Assembly (NCBI GenBank): GCA_049724395.1
Contig: JAUGWO010000186.1
Coordinates: 1 to 64,000 of the forward strand
DNA: 64,000 nt
Source: Spongospora subterranea f. sp. subterranea
Lineage: Eukaryota; Endomyxa: Phytomyxea; Phytomyxea; Plasmodiophorida
Direction of reading: 5' to 3'
Shown piece by piece: positions 36,128 through 56,656 of this stretch. The position numbers were made by a program, and so were the translations under genes. Below the pieces are notes generated by a model. It made no database searches. It was given only the letters and a program-made list of their open reading frames with translations, and was not told the DNA's origin. The first letter of the stretch is position 1. Every line of letters begins with the position of its first letter.

Positions 36128-36579
36128 ATGAAGTTGTGGTATGTTGTTCTATGTGTTGTGGTCGTGTTTTTGGTGGGAATGATCGTTTGGTAATTGTCAT
36201 GATTCATGAGAGGTTGGAATTGTTTCTGTTTTCAGTGCAATGGTTCGATTTGACTCGTGCTATGTGAGTAGGATGAAAACAGTCGTCGCGATGTTCTGTT
36301 AACAAAAAGATATGGAGCCGATTCGCAGAAAATAAACATTTGAAACGATTCGATTGGGGACAACTGATCGAATTCAACAATTTAGCCGATGTAGGGAAGA
36401 CGTTGAACGAATCGAATAGCCCAAGTCGTTCTTGTTTGGAAATCACATTTATTCACAAAGTTTCATTGCAACAACATCGCAACCAGAGCAGTTTTCGATG
36501 GAGCTTTGCGCAATCGGTACAGCCTTACGGAATAGATTTTGGCGAAAATGTCAACTTTCGAAATGATCGTCAACGATGA
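36128..36579 (+). CDS. small signal-anchored or secreted protein
   Basis: Three exons join in phase: 36128-36189, 36236-36263 and 36310-36579. The two introns are both exactly 46 bases with GTAATT...TTTTCAG and GTGAGT...AAAAAG ends. The product has 119 residues. The N-terminus MKLWYVVLCVVVVFLVGMIV is a strong signal peptide or signal anchor. The rest is hydrophilic, with two Cys (DSCY and RSCLE) and RFDWGQLIEFNNLADVG. The very short introns match those of other host genes, which supports the model. No family recognised; it could be a small secreted protein. Confidence 0.55.
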
Positions 36580-37007
36580 ACGAATGCCGGTTAAAACCAA
36601 ACAGTATGTCAGATCCAACTAGTGAAAAAAGTGTGTAATGGAAAGAGCGAAATTCACCAAAAAACCTCAGTAGTTTTTATCGGCGAATGCGCATAACAGT
36701 TACGAATCCGCATAAGCGACATCACCTTTATGTCCCCCAGTTGGGCGAAATTAGCGCCGCTGTCGAAAACAAATCCATGATGGTGGAGTGGACGAATGAA
36801 AACATTGCCGATTGAATGCGAAATTGCAGGCTTGTTGTCATGGGAAGAGAAGCCGACATTCTTTGAAAAATTGAACTTCAACGAGGAAATGCTGTTGAGA
36901 GAAGGGTTTCCCTGACTGACCACTCAGTTGGTATATTGGTACTCGACAAAGTTTGTTGCGGCAACGGGTTCCAGGATAATTTATTGGAAATCATTTGAGT
37001 CACTGTA

Positions 37008-37333
37008 ATGTCGATCGTGTTCCTTGGTTAGTAATTCGGTCGGAACAGTGAGTGTTGTTAGATAGCCATGTCGCCAGATGGATTACGATATCGGTCATGG
37101 GCACGAAGTCGACAAATCGACCTCAACATCAACTATTCTCAAACTGGAATTCTCGTTTTGTGTATTAAAACATCTTACGTCGAGAAAAACGCAAAAAATG
37201 GCTGTAGATTGGGGACTTCACCAATCCCATTCAGTTGAGCTCCGTCGTAGAGATTTCCAGATTCAAACAAAATGGGACAGTTAGGAATAGGACCAAAGGG
37301 CCAAAGTGGTGTCCGCTCTCACAGGTGGATTAG
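37008..37333 (+). CDS. hypothetical small gene, model uncertain
   Basis: ATG 37078 opens MDYDIGHGHEVDKSTSTST. A 46-base GTATTA...GTAG intron (37162-37207) leads in phase to IGDFTNPIQLSSVVEISRF and a stop at 37333, giving 69 residues with two potential N-glycosylation sites. An alternative start at 37008 with a short first intron gives a different register. Intron length identical to its left neighbour supports a real gene, but the reading frame is not certain. Confidence 0.3.
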
Positions 37334-37380
37334 ATATCATACGTGGACCGAGTCGAAAACGGTTCATTGTGTCAGAAAAT

Positions 37381-47711
<10,331 letters not shown>

Positions 47712-47980
47712 ACGTTTTCATAACTATTATGGTGAATATATTTATCTTTTTCTGTCAAGATTTGTCAATATCTTCATTCTTACATTCAACCCTGAAAGCT
47801 GTCAGTTAACTGGGAATGCCTCGTTGTCGAGGGCCTTGTCAGAACAGTGGACTATCATGCAGCTATTTCGGTGATTATTGACTTTGAAAAAATAAGAATT
47901 CACATGTAATCGAACAACACAGTCGGTAAATGAACTCCTTTGATTATTTACAGACAGTACATTGCCATTGGTTTATTTCT

Positions 47981-48383
47981 CTACTGAAAGAAAATGAACC
48001 ATATCAAAAATGCAATTATTACTAGTATCAGCGTAGTCAACGCAATTGTCGTCTTCATCGATTTGCACCAGAACTTCCGGTTAACTTTCGTCGCCTTCTT
48101 CTGGAACGTCGCCGCATGAGCGTTTAATTTTTCCGCCTTATTGTCGAGACTGTCCAGCTGGTCACCACGTTGCAATGTCTTCTCGATGTTGTTCTTCATT
48201 ACGTTCTGTAGCGTCAAGGAAAAGTCAGTGAACAAATGTGCAAAAGCCCGGAGATTCGATTCGAGCGCTAATCATTGAGCAAATACGAAAGGTCGGCAAT
48301 TGATTCTACCGAGAAATACATACTTTGGTGCGCTCGATCTCGACACGGATCTCATCTTCTTTGCTTGGTTGTTGCGATGCCAT
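47981..48383 (-). CDS. brevin-type R-SNARE (VAMP-like)
   Basis: Two exons, 48383-48324 and 48205-47981, with a 118-base intron, give 94 residues. The protein drives membrane fusion by forming a four-helix bundle with Q-SNAREs. A 20-residue start (MASQQPSKEDEIRVEIERTK) leads into the R-SNARE motif. This includes the zero-layer Arg in TLQRGDQLDSL and the conserved NKAEKLNAHAATFQKKA. Then come a basic-aromatic linker (KVNRKFWCKSMK) and a C-terminal anchor (TTIALTTLILVIIAFLIWFIFF). There is no longin domain; length and layout are those of VAMP8-like brevins. The gene converges on the BEACH gene, with stop codons 270 bases apart. A Cys next to the anchor may be palmitoylated, as in some VAMPs (inference). 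Confidence 0.9.
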
Positions 48384-48389
48384 AACTGA

Positions 48390-49045
48390 ATCAGGAAACT
48401 GGAGTGTATCTAGATGATTAATGATAGAAGAAATGAGAAGCGAAACAGCGGAGAGAAACGACGTTGTGAGTCACGATATTGATCGGCCGGTCGATCACAG
48501 TGCGAGTCAACAGAGCGATGAGGTTGCCACTCTAAAACTGGCGATCAATCGATTGGATAAATGTGACTGAGTATGGCTTGAAAACTGGTCGTAATTTATC
48601 TGGTTGAATGCGCTGTTCAAAGCACCAACTTTTGTACCGACCCAGCCAAAACCGCTGGCATCCAGGATCAACGAAAGGGACTATCTAAACTGAAAAATCA
48701 GTTCTTGATTGGAATTTTGAGAGAAAGCCGATACTCTTGTGTACATGAACTGGAAATGAACAACTGCGTCCAATCGCATGATTTCCATTCCCTCATCAGG
48801 CATTGAAACATCAAATGATTTAATTCACTTTGAAGCTGGAATGTGATAATCGTTTAGCCATAAGGTTGGGGTTGCGATGCTATAAATTGAAGGGTACAGT
48901 AGGGTCTGTTCAATAGAGATTAGTGATGTGTGGTATGCCTTGAAAAGGTTTGAGGCAATGTGGCAAAGAAAGTGAACGGATTGTGCAAGTTAGATCGTTT
49001 AATGTATAAACCAGCTATTCATTGGTTTTTAGAGATGTTAAGCCA
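48390..49045. other. intergenic, no gene seen
   Basis: Between the R-SNARE start and the 3' end of the WD-repeat gene. Stops are frequent in all frames. It should hold the R-SNARE promoter; nothing specific can be named. Confidence 0.4.
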
Positions 49046-49052
49046 GAGGTCA

Positions 49053-52000
49053 CTAGGATAAAGTTGCAAGAGATATGGTGGAATGCGATTTAACAACGTT
49101 GTTTTGTAAGGCAGTAGTAAGCCTGTCTGCGGAGAGGACAAGACCAGGATTCCGAAGTTGGAGCGAAGGTGCTAAGGACATCTGCGAGTCCGAACGGCGC
49201 AAAACTCTGGGATCGTTCAATATTTGTGCCTGACGATATTCCCATGAGAATAAGCTACTGGAACGTCGGGTCTGGGTTGACGCGCGTTTCAAAGTGGATT
49301 TGCGCCTGCGACGATCCCAACTTCGCGTCACAGGCGGCAATGACGGTCTCCTTTCGTGCACATTCGGTAACACATTTGATATGGCCACTTCAGTATCATC
49401 AAAAATATGGGTATCGATTCGTGTAACAAAAACCTGATCTTGAACAGGAACCGATTTAATCAAGTCAGCAGTGAAACTATCGATATCTGGGTGGAAATCC
49501 CACGATGCTGATTGAGAGGGGCCACGGGGAATACGTTGATTAGAGCGGCGTTGAGCGGGAGCAGACGGATCGTAGGGGATTTGGAGAGAGTCACCGAGTG
49601 TGCCCAGGAGGACTCCGCTCGTGGAATACAGATCAACAACAGTCGTATACTGCCCTGCAACAGCTAAACATGATGCCGCAGGTATATACAATAGAAGACC
49701 AATACTTCTAGGAGACGCTACAAACCGCACGGTTTCGTAAATGTGGGCCTGGAGTGAGGCCAATTGTGAACAGAGTATAGTAACGGCCAAGCAGCGTATC
49801 CCCGGATTCTTGGGTTCATTGGCGATTGATCCAATTCCCGTTAATAAGCAAGATAGATGGGTTACATCCCAGCCAGTAACAAAACCTATCAATGCAGTTA
49901 CCACACCACACGTTCAGAATGCATTAAAGCGCTGAAGGAAAACAGTAAACATCCATTTGCCTGAATTTCTTGAAACTCAACAACTCTAAGTATGGATAAA
50001 CTAAACTAAAGTACAATAACAGGTTTCGGAATGTGTATGCAACAGAGGAGATCTAAGCTCTCGCAATTCTCGATCGAAATGAGTTTGAAGAAAAAAATTC
50101 CTTGCTGAGCTTTGTGTTCTGACCTTGCGCATCACCAATCCAGAGAATACCCTGTTGCGGGTCTGTGGTCATTCGCACTGGAATAAAAGTGTCGAAACCG
50201 GGAGGTGAAACACAGACGCTGGCCATGGGCTGGCACGGCACGCGTTGGTATCGCACCGCTGTCACGATCACAACTCCATCCTCATCGGCCGTAAATAAAT
50301 CTGATCCCATAAACGCACAGACCATAACCGCAGCCTTATGAAGTCGACGTCTCATTATGACGGCCCGAGTTGGGTGCAACTCCTGGACCACAACATTGCC
50401 ATTGGCATCGCCCTGGGCGGCCCATGACCCACAACATGAAAGGATGGCAGCCCCAGTTTGATGGACTCCACCAAGCAGTGATGAAAGAACCTGTCGCCGA
50501 TCGTCACGCCTTTCGTCGGGCACAAGTGTGCCATCCGATCCAGAATGATGCCACCAGTTCCCGCATGAATCCAATGTTATAAAGGCGAAAGAAGTCGAAC
50601 AGATACTTATTGCTAAAAGGGAACAATCAATACATTTCTTGACCACAATTTCATGAGTGCTGATTATGATTACAGTAATGGATACAGACAATAACCAAAA
50701 TTCGATAACGAAATGTAAAACTGCAACTACAACTGAGAGGCGGCTTGAGTTAATGAACCTGATATTTCAATATGATGTGATTCAAGTTTGAAAAGTACAC
50801 CACATGTCTCCAGGTTCAGTACGGTGGTCTGCCCATTACAATCGCCTAGGAAAAGTCTTCGGCCAATTGTGTCCAAGATCATAGCTGTCACGCTTGCCGA
50901 GGTCACATTATTAAGACAAGACTGCATTGACCCTGTCAGGGCATTCCATATGCGGATCATGCGATCGTGAGCGGTGATGAATTGCAGCAAGCTGGCGCTA
51001 TAGACGGCATGGGTAACTTGCGGAATGTTGTTGTGCAACGGGTGGAATGAGCCACCGCATTGATCCAACGTCATCAGCTGATCGCTGCGGCCTGCCAGGA
51101 TTATTCTGCAATCTTTCTCGGAACATGACACCATCGACGTGATTGAAGCCTTAGATCGGATCAGCTACAATTCATCAAACATTATCAGTTTGCGATTGTC
51201 AAGAAATCCCACGAAACAAGAAACTTTTGGCTGCTTGAATGAGTGGTTCTAAATAATTAACTTGAAATTCTGCAAAAAAAGTTCGACACTTTCAAAACTT
51301 AGAGAGGAAGAAGTTGATGCATATTAACAAGCGCTCTGCCAGCCGTTTTTCAGCAAGTCGTACCTGCATGCGAATGAATGAACCTGTATTCCAAATGGTG
51401 ATGACCCCTGATTCATCAGCGCAAATTAAGTCGTCAGACAAAAAAGCGACGGACACGACTGAGAACATGTGTTCGCGGGTTTGAAAAAGCAGTACCGACG
51501 AGAATGGGTTCCACACCGAAACAAACCTATCGTAGGAACCAGCAGCCAACATGCATTGCCGGGAACAAAACGCCAAAGAGCTAATACCAAGACCATGACG
51601 CAACTCGTCTGCCGAATGTCTCACGACCTGGACATCAATAATGCCTCAGAATATAAATAATGGAAAATGAGAGAAATAGTTTTAACTTTCACACTCTGTT
51701 TGTTTTGAAAATACTGAAACTCTTACCCTGTATCGCAGTTCTCCATTCTTTGCTGAGAACTCGCGAACCTCCCACACCTGGTGAAAGCAGATTTAACATG
51801 ATTGCACGCACATGTGACGAACCGAAACTCCTCAGTATTATGCTATCTGACAAAGCGCTTGATTGGACCGATGAATTGACAAAACATATTTTCCAAGATT
51901 TTTCAAATTAAATTGGAGCAGAACGACATGTTGCGAAAACGATATCAATCATGAACGATGACCGTTGATCAGCATTTCAATGTGTCTTCAAAGACTACTC

Positions 52001-53139
52001 CATAATGATAGTTCTGTTCAAAGGAGTCGAAACATTTACTTGAATAGTGTGATCTAACGATCCTGTAGCAAAGCACATGGACCCCACGTTACAGATGGAA
52101 GTGATTCCCTCTTTATGACCATTCACCCAATGCGGAATATCACATGGAGTGAACTGCAACGCACTGTCCAAATGCCACGTGCCCAGTGCTCCGCTGGCAC
52201 ACCCGGACACTAGGAGGCGCGGCCGTGCCAACCAGCAAAGTGCCCGTGACTGGCTCACGGCATCTCACGAGACCATGCGCGTTGCTGCGCAACCCTACAG
52301 CCTCAATCGAATCGCTGGTAGCGTAAATGAAAGCGGGAAGATGATGGGAACACGCAATGGCGTTGAGATCGGATCGACATAACGAGACTGTAACGCAAAC
52401 TCGTAGTGTTTCCGGGCTTAAAACATGGATGCATTTAGCGCCATCAACATGGGCAATTAGTTCATCTGTATCTGGCGCATAGGTAATTTGTTTTGCTTGT
52501 TGTCGCGGACGCAGGCACCCCACGTTGCCGAAAAGGTTATAACGGCGATTCACGCTAGCACGGTTCCTATTTAGGCCATATAGAAATAAAGTCTCCAGAA
52601 ATTCATCTAATAAAAACACCAGTGAGTGACCTATTTCATTTTTTTATGGCTAAGAAACGAGATAAAGGAAAATTTGAAACTGCAAAAGTAGCGAGACCAT
52701 TACAATCAATGTAATAATATTATCAACTTCATTGAAATTTTATCATGCGATCCTGCGTTTTCCAATGTGGAAGCTGAAATTCATTTTTTTCCTGAAAAGC
52801 TGCAGTGCTAAATCCTTCAAAAATTGAGAGTCAAAACCTAAGTGGCGTACTGAAATCCAAATCTCCGTTCCCGTTCAAATCCATCGACCGGAACATGATA
52901 ACTAGGCCGAGTGCGTAATGGCCCACAGATCTTGAATATGAACCAGAAAGATGACACCGACGTCGCAAAACAGTCAACATGCATTCCACAAATTCCCGCT
53001 CGTTGACGCCATTTGCCAACTGGGCCCCGATGTCGAACAAGGCGTTTTCATCCAACGATGACAGAATTTGGTCGTTTAGCTGCCCCAGGCAAGCCAATTG
53101 TTCACCTAGGAGCCTCCGAGGCGTTCGGTCATCTACCAT
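49053..53139 (-). CDS. EF-hand and WD-repeat protein (WDR49/WDR64-like)
   Basis: Multi-exon gene; the ATG at 53139 opens MVDDRTPRRLLGEQLAC. Exon 1 (53139-52851) joins in phase to exon 2 (from 52606) and completes a canonical EF-hand loop, DLNGNGDLDFNEF, with all Ca2+-binding positions filled (D1, N3, N5, D7, E12). WD-like blocks follow: SGCASGALGTWHLD and FATGSLDHTIQ (51995-52258), LAAGSYDRFVSVWNP and ADESGVITIWNTG (51292-51624), FITAHDRMIRIWNALTG and LGDCNGQTTVLNLET (50727-51134), AQGDANGNVVVQ and TADEDGVVIVTAV (50053-50560). The last exon (49053-49930) has SGVLLGTLGD, typical of the end of WDR49/WDR64 proteins, then an Arg/Ser-rich tail. These families are common in organisms with cilia or flagella, but their role is poorly known. 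Some middle exon borders could not be fixed, one near 52250-52300. Confidence 0.7.
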
Positions 53140-53393
53140 GGCACACCCAGATTAGTCACTTATTCCTGAAAGAAGAATACTTGCACTACTGCCTACACGC
53201 AGCAAGCACCTTTGATCGTTGATCTTCGGAACAGTACCCTGCCCCTGTGTCGACTACTCTTACATCCATACCCGTTGACTTTTTCCCAAGTCGCATCGCG
53301 GAGTTATTTTTTCGCGGATTCTTGGTGAAATCATGATAACAATGCGTCAATAAGTCGAACCCCAACCCTACAATCAAAGATCAGTTTCTGTGG

Positions 53394-53960
53394 TCATGGA
53401 TGACACTGATATGATATCCCTGTCGCCGCCGAGGTGTGTTGTAACAGCTTTTTCAGTAATTCGATAGGGATCAATGAAACGGACATCAAGTTTCCGCTCG
53501 GCCTAGAAGTTGGTAAATCCGTAGCAATACCTGATCTTGACGTTGAATGCAGGACCAATACAGCGCCGACGATCAGCTGCTTTTTGCATCGTTCCCGTAG
53601 CGTTCGTAGGTTGCTGCTGTAGAAACGTGCGTATTTTCTGCAGGTGGAGTGCCCTTTCTTCGGCGGATGGGCAAACGGAATCCTTCCAGACAACCAAATC
53701 CGATCTTGGACGGCCAGGTGAAATACTGCCTGGGCACTGACACAAATTGGATTCGCCTTTGAAAACAGACAACAAACGCGACAGAAAGCGTTAAACGCTT
53801 TGAGAGCGATAAAAGGATTTTGTTTTTGGTCAAAATTTGAAAATCGAGGTTTTTATCCTTATGAAAAAGATGGTGTTGTTTGTTTTTGGTGAGACGATCC
53901 TCGAAGTGGTCTATCCAGATAACCAGCGAATCCACTTGTTTTGACATTTTGTTCAATAAT
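53394..53960 (-). other. coding-like minus-strand frames upstream of the WD gene
   Basis: Three registers are open for 90 to 127 codons. One (53503-53775) reads like protein, with VWKDSVCPSAEERALHLQKIRTFLQQQ. Another near 53840-53956 has VDSLVIWIDHFEDRLTKNK. They could be a small separate gene or remote 5' exons of the WD gene, though the latter already has a good start at 53139. Confidence 0.3.
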
Positions 53961-53999
53961 TGGTCACGATTTTGATTTTTCTGTCATGTTCAATTGTAG

Positions 54000-54850
54000 T
54001 TTAAAAGACGATAAGAATGGATCGTGTTGAGCTTCATCTCCTGTCTCTATTGCTTGTTTCGCGAGTTTGTCTTTGCTCTTGACAGCAGCGTCAATTGTTG
54101 AATTGACTAGCAACCCGGACGCCATAGCGACGCGATCTACAACGAGGCAGGAACTCGATACCGCGATTCAGGAGGCACTGCCCCAATTCGCTGCTTATCG
54201 AGCCGAAACCGATGAACGGATCGCTCAAATGTCGGCTGCACTCTCCCAGGCCACGGAAATTCGGATTTCAACTCCAGTGATCCAGTCTCACAGGCCACGG
54301 CACCGTTATTCCAGAGATTATACAGTCGACCGGAAAGGACTCAAAACTGAAGTTACCGAATAGTTTTGACGGCGACCGAACTGTGTTTCGCCATTGGATG
54401 GGCCAAGTTCAACACTTTCTCATAGCGCAACCGCTAACCTATTCGGCCGACAGCCACAAAATCGCCTTCATTTGTTCGCTATTAACAAGACGAGCGCGCG
54501 CTTGGCTGACTCCGATGTACGGGACGAACTCTTCCACCCTCACCGATTTTCATACATTCGATCACCCCCGCATTTGACGACCCAGACCGCAATGAATAAG
54601 GCGGCCGATGCTCTACGTCGTCTGGTTATGGCCGACGAGCAACTTGGAAAATATTCCAACGATTTTAGGCTATTAGCACAACACGTTGACTGGACACGGT
54701 CGACGTTGATCCACCAGTACCGACAAGGCCTCAGCATTGATCTGCAGCGCATGCTGAACCTCGCCGAAGGAACTGGTAATCTTTTTACAACCCTTGATCA
54801 GTTGGTAACTGTGTATCTCGGGCGCAGTTCCTAACAAGTGTGATCGGCTA
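54000..54850 (+). mobile_element. Ty3/Gypsy gag fossil
   Basis: Plus-strand gag remnant. A coiled-coil-like N-terminal part (about 54067-54360) leads into the capsid-like region (about 54380-54800) with FRHWMGQVQHFL, KIAFICSLLT, ARAWLTPM and later RLLAQHVDWT and LIHQYRQGLS. It is related to the gag of the 56-61 kb element (LAQDVDWTESS, EQFRLGL). It is broken a few times and no pol follows. Probably a solo fragment of an old insertion. Confidence 0.65.
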
Positions 54851-55360
54851 TGGAATCTTTCCAATGCCGGGATAGGAAGATTGAATGGCGTTGTTATACG
54901 AAACAGGATGTTACGAGGGTAACTACCCACAATTATTTGCTCTCATAAACAGATTGAATCATACAGTCATGGCAGGTCGAATGTCCCTCTCTCCTACGAC
55001 ATTGGCTTATACGCAGCCAAAACGTTATGCAGCATGCAGCTGGGAGAGGAGAATCGGGTATCTGGCGGACTTTCGTTTAAACGATTCAAACAAAAACCGT
55101 TTTTTCTCGTTTAAACGTTTTTTGACATACAGTGGGGATATTCTATAGTCTAGATGCAGCACATCCAAATTGGACTCCAACATTGTTAAAGCAAAAGCTG
55201 CGTCTTGAAAAATCCAATCCAACGAGCTATCGCGCTATAAATAGATTACTTGTTGCGCCGTAGGGCGTAGAGCGTTGGATGTAACAAGAGAGGTAGACTA
55301 GAGGTAATGTGTTATTTATGCGCGCGGAATTCGCAGCTGTACTACAGGGCTGGTATGAGA
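54850..55360. other. no supportable gene
   Basis: Short frames on both strands only. The stretch separates the gag fossil from the end of the older minus-strand Gypsy and may contain that element's 3' LTR, which I could not identify. Confidence 0.35.
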
Positions 55361-56289
55361 AGAGCGCTAAGGCGCATCATCGCCACCTCGAAATAAAAAG
55401 TCTTTCATCTCGAGCGAGCAGGACTTCAGAGCTTTAAGCCGTCGCTTAATAAAAATAGGGCAGTCTTGGAGAAGTTCTGTTAGAGGCTCCCATGAATTCT
55501 CAATATCTTCAAAACCGAGCCACGAGATATAAGCTTCCCAAATGCCCATATTAGGATCATAACGAACATCCAGGACAACTTTGATCTCAAATCCCGCGCC
55601 ATCATGCGATAATTGCTTGCAGACATCTTCTGTAATGTTCCGTGTCGAGTCCGCATAGAACCTAAGTCGAGATGAATGGCAGATTGAGGATGTATTCGTA
55701 TGTATATCCTCAACAGTAACGTAGTCCGAGTTTACCGCAACAATACGCAGGGGCCCGGTCCAGAGAACATTCAGCTTGAATTTTTTTGAGCATTTAAAGT
55801 ATTTGATACTAGGACAAAATCTCCCACAGAGAAGTTTGGGTGCTTAACCATAGTTCGCCTAGAATTTTCGGCTAGACGCCGTCGGTCACGTTTCTCCCCG
55901 ACAATTTATGCCACTTTTGCTGCAAAGAGTTGATCCGAATTTAGAGGGACAGAAACTATGGATTGAGATTTCGGATTCCAGATAGAATCCAAAGGTGAGG
56001 ACGGCGATAGGCCGCAAAAGAGTGTGACAGCAGCCGGCCGATCCGGAGGCGTAGAGTGATTGAGCGCAAAGCGAACTACCGGTAGAGGAATATGAATTGG
56101 CCAATTTCTTAAAAGCGATCGTAGGACATGAAGGATGCGACGATTGACAGCTTCAATCGTACCATTGGACCATGGCAGTATGTCAGAGTAAAATGATGGC
56201 GGATATGTAGCTTTAAACAAAGAATTTCAATCAGTGAGTTTAAGAAATCTCATCCTCGGTCCGAGACAAAGGTGGAAGGTATTCCATAC
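55360..56289 (-). mobile_element. older Ty3/Gypsy, integrase end and chromodomain
   Basis: Downstream part of an older minus-strand element. From high to low coordinate: the second half of the integrase core (about 55900-56285, with YGIPSTFVSDRG at the border and LPWSNGTIEAVNRR), a connecting region, and a C-terminal chromodomain (about 55370-55570, YISWLGFEDIENSWEPL). It stops sharply where the LTR of the younger element begins (56290). The segment at 61990-64000 appears to be the other side of the same old element. It is broken in several places; old. Confidence 0.7.
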
Positions 56290-56482
56290 TGTCAGGAGGC
56301 GCAACCCGATGAGGCACCCCTTCTCACCCGTTCTTTATTGTATCTAATACACACGGTGCCGTGGAAACCGAACTGAGCACTAACCTCAGTTTGGTTAACG
56401 CCGTTTTTGAATCAAATTCTGTGTTGTTGTTCCTCGCCCCTAGTTTCCTTAGTCTCCGCTCCAGTTCCCGCTCCTCGCCCTA

Positions 56483-56656
56483 GTCCCCGTCTTTCGCCCC
56501 TAGTTTCCGCCCTTGTCTCCAGTTTCCGTCCGTGTTCTTCATTCCCCGACTTGGTTCATAACAGTTTAAGTCCCCGTCTTTCGCCCCTAGTTTCCGCCCT
56601 TGTCTCCAGTTTCCGTCCGTGTTCTTCCTCCCCCGACTTGGTTCATAACAGTTTAA
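56483..56656. repeat. 87-base tandem duplication across the 5' LTR end
   Basis: Two adjacent copies (about 56483-56569 and 56570-56656) of a pyrimidine-rich unit that ends GGTTCATAACAGTTTAA. The unit includes the LTR end and the bases directly after it, so the LTR/leader junction is present twice. The copies differ at few positions. Confidence 0.85.

Noticed and set aside
51660-51911. Plus-strand 83-codon frame inside the WD gene
   Set aside because: It lies across an intron of the minus-strand WD gene; no signal peptide or motif, and it ends in AT-rich intron sequence.
53394-53960. 5' exons of the WD gene
   Set aside because: Attractive frames, but the gene already has a good ATG at 53139 and I found no acceptor linking them; listed only as unresolved.
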